Assembly: GCA_014983025.1 (NCBI GenBank)
Contig: JADCLP010000001.1
Span: 310,001-374,000, forward strand
Direction: 5' to 3'
DNA from: Erythrobacteraceae bacterium E2-1 Yellow Sea
Lineage (GTDB): Bacteria; Pseudomonadota; Alphaproteobacteria; Sphingomonadales; Sphingomonadaceae
Length of the DNA: 64,000 bases
The position numbers and the translations under genes are program-made. Below the pieces are notes generated by a model. It was not told the DNA's origin, did no database searches, and saw only the letters and a list, made by a program, of their open reading frames with translations. Positions 10,209-20,988 of this stretch are shown here, piece by piece. The first letter of the stretch is position 1. Every line of letters begins with the position of its first letter.

Positions 10209-11780
10209 TCACTTCTTCTTTTCCCATTCCTTGATCTTGGCATCCAGTTCACGCAGCACTTCGGCGCGAACATTATCAGGCAGTTCCCCGTCCCGCGCCA
10301 GTTCTGCGCGCGCTTCACGCAATCCTGCCAAAGCAGACGCCATAACCTTCGTTTTGCAGATTCTGATGGCGTACTTGCCATCCTTGGTATGCCATTCTTG
10401 GGGGCCAACCTTCCCGTCACACTCAAACTCAACCGTTGTAGGGTGTTTTGTACCATCTTTTGCAATGGCCAGAGCAAAGCGATGTTCTTTCATGCCTTCT
10501 GCGACTTCCCTGTCCGCATCGGCCAGGTCGCGGCGCACTTCAGCCATGATCTTGGCCATTTCCTCCTTGTCAGGGTATTCTCCCTCAGTGCTTGTTGTGT
10601 AACGGCTGACCTGCACCTTGCGCTTGCCATCACCATCAACTTTTTCTTCGCGGATCACTATCACCTTCCTGGCGCCATCTGCGTCTGATGCGGTGGAATC
10701 CGTATGCACTTCCCAATGACTCGGCGCCTCTGGGGTTTCAGGAGCAGCGGGCGCATCAGGAGCAGAGGGGGCCTGCGGCGCTTCTGGAGCAGGCGGCGCA
10801 GCAGGTGGTGCCGGCGGCAAAGGTGCCGTGCTTTCAGCATAGCTGATGGATGCAGTCAGCGGCAGAGCGACCAGCGCAGCGGCCAGCATTCCGCGCCCTG
10901 CCCAGCGGCGCCGGGTGGACATATCTGTCATATTCAGGCTCCTCAATCGGTGAATAATGGATTTTTCGCCCAACACAGGGCAGGCCATTGGTGCAGCCAG
11001 TGCCACATTGGGCCCTGCAGCAAAGCTGGCGATGACATTGGCATAGGCCCCGCGTTGCTCGCCGCTACGCTGCGACATGACGCGGGCATCGCAGGCCGCT
11101 TCCTGATCTCGGCGCAGGGCCAGCCATCCCAGATATGCGAGCGGATTGAACCAGTGGATGGCAAACAGCGGCTGCGCCAGGAAATTGATCAGCAGATCAT
11201 GCCCACGATGGTGCGACAGCTCATGCGCCAGCGCCAAATCACGTCGTTCACGGTCATAATCGGCCATAAACCCCGTCGGCAGCGCCACAACCTTATGCCG
11301 CAAGCCAAAAGCCAGTGGAGCGTTGGTTGCAGGCGTTTCGACAATACGAATTGCACCATCACGCCCGACTTCACGCGCTTCGGCCAAAAGGTCACGCCGC
11401 ATACTGAAGTAGCTGCCAAATCGACGGATCAGGAAAACAACCGCTCCCATCAGCCAGATGGCAAGTGCACCTTGAAACAACAATTCCGGATCAAAGAATG
11501 TAGGCGTTTCTGCAACAACAGGCTTAAGCTGGTCCGGTTCAACATATGACGTGACGACAACTGCATCACCAGCACTAGCAGGCGCAAATCGCGCGGGTAA
11601 TTCAATCGGTGGCAAGACCAGGCGCAGCAGCGGCAGCGCCCATAATGCATAGGCAATCTGCGGGCCGAACAGCCGCGCCACTGGCCTGCGCAGAAGCAGC
11701 ACCAGCGCAATCAGCGCACCGGTCCACACCATGGTGTCGAGCATGAAGCCCGCTATCGAGCCGTCGAAAAGGTTGCTCAT
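10209..11780 (-). CDS. M56 (BlaR1/MecR1-type) membrane metallopeptidase without a penicillin-binding domain
   Basis: A 523-residue protein. Membrane helices lie near residues 10-30, 38-58 and 100-120. The gluzincin motif HELSH spans residues 186-190, the downstream RRDQEAACDARVM carries the third ligand, and a last helix sits around 294-315. A Pro/Ala-rich linker (about 318-356) and a charged, helical C-terminal region follow. This region replaces the BlaR1 beta-lactam sensor domain: I see no SxxK/KTG arrangement. The family cleaves or inactivates its partner BlaI repressor after an external signal. The start overlaps the BlaI-type gene's stop by 4 bases (ATGA), so the pair is translationally coupled. 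Confidence 0.9.
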   Translation of the reverse strand: MSNLFDGSIAGFMLDTMVWTGALIALVLLLRRPVARLFGPQIAYALWALPLLRLVLPPIELPARFAPASAGDAVVVTSYVEPDQLKPVVAETPTFFDPELLFQGALAIWLMGAVVFLIRRFGSYFSMRRDLLAEAREVGRDGAIRIVETPATNAPLAFGLRHKVVALPTGFMADYDRERRDLALAHELSHHRGHDLLINFLAQPLFAIHWFNPLAYLGWLALRRDQEAACDARVMSQRSGEQRGAYANVIASFAAGPNVALAAPMACPVLGEKSIIHRLRSLNMTDMSTRRRWAGRGMLAAALVALPLTASISYAESTAPLPPAPPAAPPAPEAPQAPSAPDAPAAPETPEAPSHWEVHTDSTASDADGARKVIVIREEKVDGDGKRKVQVSRYTTSTEGEYPDKEEMAKIMAEVRRDLADADREVAEGMKEHRFALAIAKDGTKHPTTVEFECDGKVGPQEWHTKDGKYAIRICKTKVMASALAGLREARAELARDGELPDNVRAEVLRELDAKIKEWEKKK

Positions 11781-12166
11781 TGCCGCAACTCCTTCAACAA
11801 AGCTTCGATCTCTATCAGATCATCCTCACTCAAGGCTTCCTGTTCAGCCAGATGCGCCAGTAAGGTAGCCGGCCGACCACCGAACAAACGATCAACCAGT
11901 CGGCGCGATTCGCCGCCAACATAATCAGCGCGCGCAATCATGGGTGTATAGAGAAAACGGCGACCGTCAGGCTGAGTCGCGATGGCTTGTTTTGATACCA
12001 GTCGTGAAAGCAGCGTCTTGACCGTAGCCAGGCTCCATCCACGTGCTTTACATACCCGTTCGCACACTTCTGTGGCTGTCAGCGGACTCTTGTCCCACAG
12101 CACCTCCATCACGGCATGCTCTGCATCGCTGATGCGGTCTGACGATTTATCGTCTCTATCCGACAT
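11777..12166 (-). CDS. BlaI/MecI/CopY-family transcriptional repressor
   Basis: A 129-residue protein with an N-terminal winged helix (ISDAEHAVMEVLWDKSPLTA, then WSLATVKTLLSRLVSK as the recognition region) and a C-terminal dimerisation helix pair (RLFGGRPATLLAHLAEQEALSEDDLIEIEALL). Family members repress their own operon and envelope-stress targets until the M56 partner removes them. Two TAC-N4-GTA boxes lie just upstream, consistent with autoregulation. It forms a two-gene unit with the downstream M56 peptidase. Confidence 0.92.
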   Translation of the reverse strand: MSDRDDKSSDRISDAEHAVMEVLWDKSPLTATEVCERVCKARGWSLATVKTLLSRLVSKQAIATQPDGRRFLYTPMIARADYVGGESRRLVDRLFGGRPATLLAHLAEQEALSEDDLIEIEALLKELRQ

Positions 12167-12210
12167 TGGCAGCCCCTTTCCCTGACTCTAGCCAATTCCG
12201 CAATCTCAAT

Positions 12211-12246
12211 TCGACTACGGGTGTAGTCGATATGACTACAGACGTA
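12211..12246. promoter_or_regulatory. Tandem BlaI-type operators
   Basis: A perfect 20-base palindrome (TCGACTAC-GGGT-GTAGTCGA, 12211-12230) contains TAC-N4-GTA. A second TAC-N4-GTA (TACAGACGTA, 12237-12246) follows 21 bp away, about two helical turns. BlaI/MecI operators are known to have a TACA-N2-TGTA core with exactly this spacing. The boxes lie 45-80 bases upstream of the repressor ATG, placing them over its likely promoter. Confidence 0.75.
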
Positions 12247-12348
12247 AACATAAACCCCAGATGAACGCGCGTTCAGCAGGCAGGTTTCTCTACAAACGAC
12301 ATGTAAAATGGGACGAACAGCATAGCCGCCCTGAAATGGCCGGCTGAA

Positions 12349-13686
12349 CTATCTCGTTGTCTGGTATACTTGGCCGGCAAGACGGCTCATCAGGATTGCC
12401 GCGCGTTGTGCCTGACGGATGAAACTGCGCAGATCCACACTTTCGCCGGGGGCATGCGCCCCCTTCCCAGCATGCCCCATCCCCGCCAGTCCATCCACAA
12501 GATGCGCGACAAAATTGATGTCACCTGCACCGCGTTTGGCTGGAGGAAAGACATCCATTTTCGGAAGTCCCAAATCGACATTCACTGCATTGAGGCGGTC
12601 CAGCAGCGCAATGTTTCCTTGCGCCGGGGACATGGGCGGATAACGAAATTCAAAAGATATTTCGGCAGAAGTGCCGGGCAAATTATCCGCGACAATCGCT
12701 TGCATCGCCGCAACTGCCCGATCGGTCTGTTCCAGCGAAATCGTGCGCAGATCACCGCGCGCGACAGCAGCAGAAGGAATGATATTCGTCTTGCCCAATG
12801 CAGAAGCCGAAAGCCCATCTGCGCTCAATTCTGCTGGAGTTCCGCCAGCCATAACCCCCACATTGAAGGTGAGGTTTTCTTCGGGCAGTTCCTGCCGAAA
12901 CCGGTCCAGAATCCGTGCCATTTCATAATTGGCTCCATAGCTGACACCAGATCCGAAAATGCCAGAACTGTGGCCGGTACCCGCGGTCACATGCAAATTC
13001 CATGTATTGGAGGATCGGCGAGCGATTACCCCCATATCCTGACCGTCAAGTACGGAAAGCCCTTCAAAATCGAGCGCGACATCAGCCCATTCAGCAGCAG
13101 CGACGAGATCGGCGCGGGCGATATCCAGCGGCTTGCCAGCTTCCTCTTCGTCACCAGTCAGCGCAACAATAATATTGGCATCTTTCAGCGTCCCCGCCTG
13201 CTGCATTGCCCGCAGCGCAGCAAGGATCACGACGATCCCGCCCTTGTCATCCCCCACACCGGGACCCGTGGCCGTATCGCCATCACGCACGAATTCGATG
13301 AAGCCAGAATCAGGTTCGAAAACTGTGTCGAGATGCGCAATCAGCAGCATTTTTGTGGTGCCAGGCTTGCCTGAATGGCGAGCAAACAGATGTCCCGCCC
13401 TGCCTGCCGCCGATTGATCAATCCATTCGACCGAGAAACCCAGTGCCTCAAACTCTGGCACCAGCATATCAGCCACGGCCTTTACCCCGGTGTGACTATG
13501 GGTACCGCTGTTCTGCGAAACGATCTTTTCCAGCAATGTGACATCATTTTCGAAACCGGCCTCAACCGTTTCGACCATGACATGTTCCGCGTCAGATAGC
13601 TGGGCCAAAGCGGGGTTCGCTATGGCAATCAAGCTTGCGCCAGCCACATTCGCCAAAGCGAACCGTGGCCAGCGCAAAAATGGCAT
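12349..13686 (-). CDS. Exported M20-family (glutamate carboxypeptidase-like) metallopeptidase
   Basis: A 445-residue protein with a signal peptide (ALANVAGASLIAIANPALA). Co-catalytic zinc motifs include AHLDTVFEPDSG, GPGVGDDKGG and LTGDEEEAG (catalytic Glu pair). A lid/dimerisation domain (about residues 215-330) sits inside the catalytic domain. The nearest named family is CPG2-type carboxypeptidase, which removes C-terminal glutamate from peptides or folates; the substrate here is unproven. Its ATG overlaps the sdhA stop by one base (TAATG), placing it in the sdhCDA transcription unit where sdhB is often found. Confidence 0.87.
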   Translation of the reverse strand: MPFLRWPRFALANVAGASLIAIANPALAQLSDAEHVMVETVEAGFENDVTLLEKIVSQNSGTHSHTGVKAVADMLVPEFEALGFSVEWIDQSAAGRAGHLFARHSGKPGTTKMLLIAHLDTVFEPDSGFIEFVRDGDTATGPGVGDDKGGIVVILAALRAMQQAGTLKDANIIVALTGDEEEAGKPLDIARADLVAAAEWADVALDFEGLSVLDGQDMGVIARRSSNTWNLHVTAGTGHSSGIFGSGVSYGANYEMARILDRFRQELPEENLTFNVGVMAGGTPAELSADGLSASALGKTNIIPSAAVARGDLRTISLEQTDRAVAAMQAIVADNLPGTSAEISFEFRYPPMSPAQGNIALLDRLNAVNVDLGLPKMDVFPPAKRGAGDINFVAHLVDGLAGMGHAGKGAHAPGESVDLRSFIRQAQRAAILMSRLAGQVYQTTR

Positions 13687-15509
13687 TAATACACCCGCTT
13701 CTTCGGCTTGATGTAATCAATATCGTCGGTCAGCGTATATTCGTGTACCGGGCGATAATCGATACGAACATCGCCACCATTGCCGCCCCAGCCATCAAAC
13801 CAGGCGACGGTGTGCTTCATCCAATTGGCATCGTCACGATCGGGGAAATCTTCATGCGCATGGGCACCACGGCTTTCCTTGCGGTTTTCAGCCGAAACGA
13901 TGGTGACATTGGCCTGCGCCATCAGATTGTCCAGTTCCAGCGTTTCGATGAGGTCGCTGTTCCAGATCAGCGAAGTATCGGACACATGAATATCCTGCAT
14001 CCGCTTGTTGACGTTCTTCAGCAGATCCACACCTTCGCTCAGCAGCTTGCTGTCGCGGAACACAGCAGCGTGCCTCTGCATGTTCTTCTGCATTTCTTCG
14101 CGAACCTGCGCCGTGGGCGATCCTCCCTTGGCATTGCGGAAGTGATCGAGGCGAGCCAGCGCCAGATCGCCAGCATTGGCGGGCAGTTCATTCTGCTTCG
14201 CACCCGGTTGCAGAAGCTCTTTCAGGCGGTGGCCGGTTGCACGGCCAAACACCACAAGGTCGATCAGTGAGTTTGAGCCAAGGCGGTTCGCGCCGTGTAC
14301 AGACACACAGGCTGCTTCACCCACGGCGAACAAGCCCGGCACCACATGGTCAGGATTGCCATCAGGGCCGATGGTCACCACTTCGCCATGATAGTTACAG
14401 GGAATGCCGCCCATATTGTAATGCACAGTCGGCGTTACGGGCAGCGGCTGGCGCGTCAGGTCAACACCGGCAAAAATCTTGCCGCTTTCAGTGATGCCCG
14501 GCAGGCGCTCTGCCAGAATGGCCGGATCAATATGGTCGAGGTGCAGGTAAATGTGGTCACCATCTGGCCCCACACCGCGCCCTTCGCGCATTTCCATGGC
14601 CATGGAGCGCGAGACAACGTCGCGCGATGCCAGATCCTTGGCTGACGGGGCATAGCGTTCCATGAAACGCTCGCCTTCCGAATTGGTCAGGTAACCACCC
14701 TCGCCACGCGCGCCTTCGGTAATCAGCACGCCAGCACCATAAATGCCGGTGGGGTGGAACTGCACGAATTCCATATCCTGCAATGGCAGGCCCGCGCGCA
14801 GCACCATGCCGCCGCCATCGCCGGTGCAGGTGTGAGCGGATGTGGCGGTGAAGTAGCAACGGCCATAACCGCCGGTGGCCAGCACCACCGCCTGCGCACG
14901 GAAGCGGTGGATCGTGCCATCATCCAGGCACATCGCCATCACGCCAACGCATTTCTTATCCGCGCCATCACCATCCATAATCAGGTCGAGCGCGAAATAT
15001 TCGATGAAGAAGTCCGCATCATACTTCAGGCTCTGCTGATAGAGCGCGTGAAGCATGGCGTGGCCGGTACGGTCAGCTGCAGCGCAGGTGCGCTGCACGG
15101 GCGGGCCGTCACCCATATTCTGCATGTGTCCGCCAAAGGGACGCTGATAAATCGTACCGTCCGCATTGCGGCTGAAAGGCACACCGGCGTGCTCCAGTTC
15201 ATAAACAGCAGCAGGTGCTTCACGTGCCAGATATTCAATCGCGTCCTGGTCACCCAACCAGTCAGACCCCTTCACGGTGTCATACATATGCCATTGCCAG
15301 TGATCAGGCGTGTTATTGCCCAGCGATGCCGCGATGCCGCCCTGTGCCGCAACCGTGTGCGAGCGCGTGGGAAAAACTTTTGAAATATTGGCGGTGCGCA
15401 GGCCCGCTTCGGCTGCACCCATTGTGGCGCGCAGGCCCGAGCCGCCGGCACCCACAACCACAACGTCATAGGTATGGTCGATGATCTTATAGGCAGAAGT
15501 GTCAGCCAT
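13686..15509 (-). CDS. sdhA: Succinate dehydrogenase flavoprotein subunit
   Basis: A 607-residue flavoprotein of complex II, oxidising succinate to fumarate at the inner face of the membrane. The FAD Rossmann motif is GAGGSG (residues 20-25). The covalent FAD histidine is His51 in [10 protein letters not shown]. Substrate-site motifs [23 protein letters not shown] and [19 protein letters not shown] are intact, and the C-terminus [24 protein letters not shown] is canonical. It overlaps the sdhD stop by one base. No sdhB follows within the window. Confidence 0.97.
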   Translation of the reverse strand: MADTSAYKIIDHTYDVVVVGAGGSGLRATMGAAEAGLRTANISKVFPTRSHTVAAQGGIAASLGNNTPDHWQWHMYDTVKGSDWLGDQDAIEYLAREAPAAVYELEHAGVPFSRNADGTIYQRPFGGHMQNMGDGPPVQRTCAAADRTGHAMLHALYQQSLKYDADFFIEYFALDLIMDGDGADKKCVGVMAMCLDDGTIHRFRAQAVVLATGGYGRCYFTATSAHTCTGDGGGMVLRAGLPLQDMEFVQFHPTGIYGAGVLITEGARGEGGYLTNSEGERFMERYAPSAKDLASRDVVSRSMAMEMREGRGVGPDGDHIYLHLDHIDPAILAERLPGITESGKIFAGVDLTRQPLPVTPTVHYNMGGIPCNYHGEVVTIGPDGNPDHVVPGLFAVGEAACVSVHGANRLGSNSLIDLVVFGRATGHRLKELLQPGAKQNELPANAGDLALARLDHFRNAKGGSPTAQVREEMQKNMQRHAAVFRDSKLLSEGVDLLKNVNKRMQDIHVSDTSLIWNSDLIETLELDNLMAQANVTIVSAENRKESRGAHAHEDFPDRDDANWMKHTVAWFDGWGGNGGDVRIDYRPVHEYTLTDDIDYIKPKKRVY

Positions 15510-15895
15510 TATGCGGCACCTCCCAATGCAAGGCGTGCAACACTGATAACGGCGAAGGCGCCGCCACCGATCGTGGCAAGATTGAGCAAGGTAATCACCC
15601 CGAATTTGGTACCAGAATTGTGAACATAGTCTTCAATCACGACCTGCAGGCCCAGCCGTGCATGCCAGAACGTACTGATGACCAGCAGGATCATGGCGGT
15701 GGCCGAAACAGGTTGCGCCAGCCATTTGGCCAGAGTGGCATATCCCATATCCGGCAGCATGATGAAGCTGGCAACCAGCCACAGCATCAGCACCAGATTG
15801 CCAACTGCGGTGAAACGCTGCAGCAGCCAGTGATGCGCGCCGTGATGTGCGGAGCCAAGCCCGCGAACTTTACCGATGGAGGTTCCGTTACCCAT
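15509..15895 (-). CDS. sdhD: Succinate dehydrogenase membrane anchor subunit
   Basis: A 128-residue protein with three membrane helices. The start [20 protein letters not shown] at 15895 matches the alphaproteobacterial family, which also typically has RFTAVGN and the helix-II stretch [17 protein letters not shown] that carries a haem b or quinone-site histidine. It anchors SdhAB with SdhC and carries electrons to ubiquinone. The longer frame reaching 15979 overlaps sdhC and is not conserved. AAGGG lies 8 nt upstream. Confidence 0.93.
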   Translation of the reverse strand: MGNGTSIGKVRGLGSAHHGAHHWLLQRFTAVGNLVLMLWLVASFIMLPDMGYATLAKWLAQPVSATAMILLVISTFWHARLGLQVVIEDYVHNSGTKFGVITLLNLATIGGGAFAVISVARLALGGAA

Positions 15896-15906
15896 TGCCT
15901 GTACCC

Positions 15907-16287
15907 TTATTTGGAGAGGATCAGGGCCCAGAAGCCCACGGTGAGGAGAATGGCGATGATGGGCGACGCAATCGACCACATGCGATTGGTATCCAGTTCA
16001 TACCCCGCGCCAATATCCAGCACGAAGTGGCGCAGGCCACTCATCAAATGGGTAAAGAATGCCCAGCTGAGGCCCACCAGCACGACGTAACCGACAGGGC
16101 TGGTCATCCATGATGAAAATTCGGCGTAATAGGCAGGCCCGCTGGCCAAAGCGCCTAGCCACCAGACAAGCACGAACAGGCCCACCAGCGCCATGCCATC
16201 GCCAGTGACGCGGTGGAGGATGGAGATCAGCATATGCGGACCCCATTTCCAGATCTGCAAGTGCGGTGAAAGCGGCCTATTACCCAT
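15907..16287 (-). CDS. sdhC: Succinate dehydrogenase cytochrome b556 subunit
   Basis: A 126-residue, three-helix protein. The signature RPLSPHLQIWKWGPHMLISILHRVTG at the N-terminus and THLMSGLRHFVLDIG (haem-ligand histidine region) identify SdhC. The ATG at 16287 gives the conserved MGNRPLSPHL start. It is the first gene of the sdhCDA unit, so the promoter should lie in 16288-16528, shared with the divergent prmA. Confidence 0.94.
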   Translation of the reverse strand: MGNRPLSPHLQIWKWGPHMLISILHRVTGDGMALVGLFVLVWWLGALASGPAYYAEFSSWMTSPVGYVVLVGLSWAFFTHLMSGLRHFVLDIGAGYELDTNRMWSIASPIIAILLTVGFWALILSK

Positions 16288-16528
16288 GTGATCGGTTCCG
16301 TTTGCTCTTGTTTGCCACCCCCTTAGCGTCCTCACCGCGCGGCGCAAGGCAGCGTTTCAATAGAATCGTCACATGTCAGAATTTTCGGTTCAAGTTTCAT
16401 CGGAAATTCGTCTTAGGCTTGGCCATTTTCCGTTCTCCATCAACTTCACAGGTGACGGAGTCCTGCAATTACGGCTAGGCATGTGGCTATGTTGTTACCA
16501 GATATCCCAAGCATGGCAGGCAATACAA

Positions 16529-17437
16529 ATGGCTGCTGAAAGCTGGAAACTGACCGTCTTTGGCCCCAAGCCCGTGATCACTGCCGCTTTGGTGGCGCAG
16601 GAAGACATGGTGGACTGGGACCCGGAAATCGTGCTGACCGGGTTTGAGATTGCCGATGATCAGCCTGATGACTGGCGGCTGGACGCTTACCTGTCTCGGA
16701 AACCGACACATCAGGATCGCACCGCGATCAAGGCATTATTTCCCGGAAAGGCACCGCGCATAAAGGCGGAACAGTTGCCAGAGGAAGACTGGATCACGCA
16801 GAGCCAGTTGGGAATGGATCCGATCCGCGCCGGGCGCTTTCATGTTCGCACGCCGGACCATCCGGCAAGTGGCGAAGCGGGCGTAACCGATCTGATCATT
16901 CCCGCCAGTCAGGCGTTTGGCACCGGCCAGCATCAAACCACCGCCGGATGCCTCGCCATGCTGGACGCCATGCGGCAGAGCGGCGTGGTGCCGCGCAATC
17001 TGGCCGATATCGGCACAGGAACCGGCCTGCTGGCATTCGCGGCGCTGGACCTTTGGCCCCGTGCGCTGGCCACTGCATCAGACATTGATGCCGTCTGCGC
17101 AGGCGTTGTGGCGGACAATGCGGCGATGAATGGCGTAAAGCTTGGCTCGAAAACGGGCGAGATGACCATGGTGATTGCCGATGGCATGGCCGACCCGCTG
17201 TTGCAGGCGCGCGGACCTTATGATCTGCTGATCGCCAATATTCTGGCCGGGCCATTGGTGGAACTGGCACCAGTTTTTGGCAATGCGGTGGCACCAGGCG
17301 GGCAATTGCTGCTGGCCGGGTTGCTGGAAACACAGGAGGAACGCGTGCGTCGCGCCTATCGCAAGGCCGGGTTTCGCCTCGCCGCGCGGATGGTGAATGG
17401 AGACTGGTCGATATTATGGCTGCGCAAGCGGCGCTGA
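16529..17437 (+). CDS. prmA: Ribosomal protein L11 methyltransferase
   Basis: About 302 residues from the ATG at 16529. It trimethylates L11 using SAM. The post-linker signature FGTGQHQTTAGCL, motif I LADIGTGTGLLAFAAL and LIANILAGPLVELAP are present in order. The N-terminal ~100 residues, which bind L11 in the family, are more divergent (MAAESWKLTVFGPKP). The frame is open upstream to 16373, but that part lacks similarity. It is divergent from sdhC and convergent with ligA (3-base gap). Confidence 0.88.
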   Translation: MAAESWKLTVFGPKPVITAALVAQEDMVDWDPEIVLTGFEIADDQPDDWRLDAYLSRKPTHQDRTAIKALFPGKAPRIKAEQLPEEDWITQSQLGMDPIRAGRFHVRTPDHPASGEAGVTDLIIPASQAFGTGQHQTTAGCLAMLDAMRQSGVVPRNLADIGTGTGLLAFAALDLWPRALATASDIDAVCAGVVADNAAMNGVKLGSKTGEMTMVIADGMADPLLQARGPYDLLIANILAGPLVELAPVFGNAVAPGGQLLLAGLLETQEERVRRAYRKAGFRLAARMVNGDWSILWLRKRR

Positions 17438-17440
17438 GAC

Positions 17441-19594
<2,154 letters not shown>

Positions 19595-19617
19595 TCATGC
19601 ATCAAAGGGGAATGAGC

Positions 19618-20103
19618 ATGGTGGACCGGATCTTGAAGGCGCTGATCAGCGCCAGTGTTGGCCTGATGGCGCTGCTTTACGTGGCGCATAACCTGGCCAA
19701 TTACCCACAGGCATTTGATTTCTTCATATATACCACCAGCCATGTGGATCAGGTGGCCTATCCAGTCACGCTGCTGCCCATACCGCCCAAGTGGTTGATC
19801 ATAATCGGTATGGTACTGGTTTTCACGTTAGAGGCAGCAGCGGGCATATTCGGCCTGATCGGCGGATGGAAGTTGTGGCAATTGCGCCGCGCCGATACTG
19901 CGAGCTTTGAAGCAGGCAAGTCATGGGCCAAGATCGGCATGGGGTGCGCCGTGGTGAACTGGTGGGGTCTGTTTCAGGCGGTCGCCATTGCCGGATACCA
20001 ATTGTGGCAAATGCCATTGGGTGAAGGACCGTTCTATGGCTCTTTCTTCTATGGCGCGATGGGGATGATGGCGCTGATCTATATCAGCCAGCGCAACGAC
20101 TGA
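19618..20103 (+). CDS. DUF2165-type small integral membrane protein
   Basis: A 161-residue protein with four predicted membrane helices (about residues 5-22, 60-82, 105-125 and 140-157). It resembles the DUF2165 family in its conserved opening and in KSWAKIGMGCAVVNWWGLFQAVAI. No biochemical function is known to me. AAGGGG is 7 nt before the ATG at 19618, whereas the in-frame ATG at 19612 is too close. Its TGA abuts the stop of the convergent DUF2189 gene with no base between. Confidence 0.78.
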   Translation: MVDRILKALISASVGLMALLYVAHNLANYPQAFDFFIYTTSHVDQVAYPVTLLPIPPKWLIIIGMVLVFTLEAAAGIFGLIGGWKLWQLRRADTASFEAGKSWAKIGMGCAVVNWWGLFQAVAIAGYQLWQMPLGEGPFYGSFFYGAMGMMALIYISQRND

Positions 20104-20913
20104 TCAGGCTGAATTGGTCATGTCGTTGTGTCCCACAGCGCGGCGGTAAACATGCCAGGTGGCGTGGCCCAAAACCGGCAGCGCCACCAGCAGCCCCAGG
20201 AATGCGGGCAGCATGGCAATAAACAGAACCAGTGCGATAATCGCCGCCCATGCCAGCATGACGAAAGTGTTGGCGCGCATTGTACCCAGGCTGACGATAA
20301 TGGCGGTGAGGAAATCCACCTCTTTATCCACCAGCATGGGCAGGCTGATCACTGTGATGGAATAAAATGCCAGCGCCATCAGCCCACCAACGATACTGCC
20401 CACCACCAGCATAGCCATGCCGGCCCAGGTGGTGAATATCTCTAGCGATTCCGAACCAATGCCCGATTCCGCCAGGAAGATGGCAAAAATGCCATGCGCC
20501 ACCATCAGCCAGAAACCGAAAGCGACAAAAACGATCACGCCCATGCTCATGATCTGTTCGTCCCCATGGCCGCGCAACGCGCCCAATACCGCGCCCCAGC
20601 TGAGCGGAATGCCTTTTTCCCGCCTTCGGCTGACCTCGTACAAACCGACAGCCACGAAGGGCGCGAACAATGGAAAACCGGCTGCTGCTGGCACCAGCCA
20701 GGCGACAGAGCCCATCCCAACCAGCGCATAGGCAATGGCAAGGCCACCACCGACATAAGTCAACGCGAAGAACACTCCATATTGCGGATGGGCCATAAAA
20801 TCGCGCCAACCCGCCTTTAACGCAGCCATCATATCCGACAGCGTCAGGTTATCCGCCACTGTGTAGGGCGCGACCTGTTGCTGGTGTTGCGTTGCCAAGG
20901 TTTTCTCTCCCAC
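20104..20913 (-). CDS. DUF2189-type integral membrane protein
   Basis: About 269 residues with six membrane helices, resembling DUF2189. A soluble N-terminus (LSDMMAALKAGWRDFMAHPQ) is followed by helix pairs and the family motif LYEVSRRREKG(I)PLSW in the first cytoplasmic loop. The start is GTG at 20913 with GGAG 4 nt upstream. Function is unknown; some annotated relatives are cytochrome-oxidase-associated, but nothing here points that way. It lies 75 bases downstream of recN on the same strand. Confidence 0.8.
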   Translation of the reverse strand: MGEKTLATQHQQQVAPYTVADNLTLSDMMAALKAGWRDFMAHPQYGVFFALTYVGGGLAIAYALVGMGSVAWLVPAAAGFPLFAPFVAVGLYEVSRRREKGIPLSWGAVLGALRGHGDEQIMSMGVIVFVAFGFWLMVAHGIFAIFLAESGIGSESLEIFTTWAGMAMLVVGSIVGGLMALAFYSITVISLPMLVDKEVDFLTAIIVSLGTMRANTFVMLAWAAIIALVLFIAMLPAFLGLLVALPVLGHATWHVYRRAVGHNDMTNSA

Positions 20914-20988
20914 AAGACTCCGCTTATAGGGAGACCGTGCATCACTCCTCGCCTTGCATCAAGCGACAACAACGCAATTTGACGAGGA

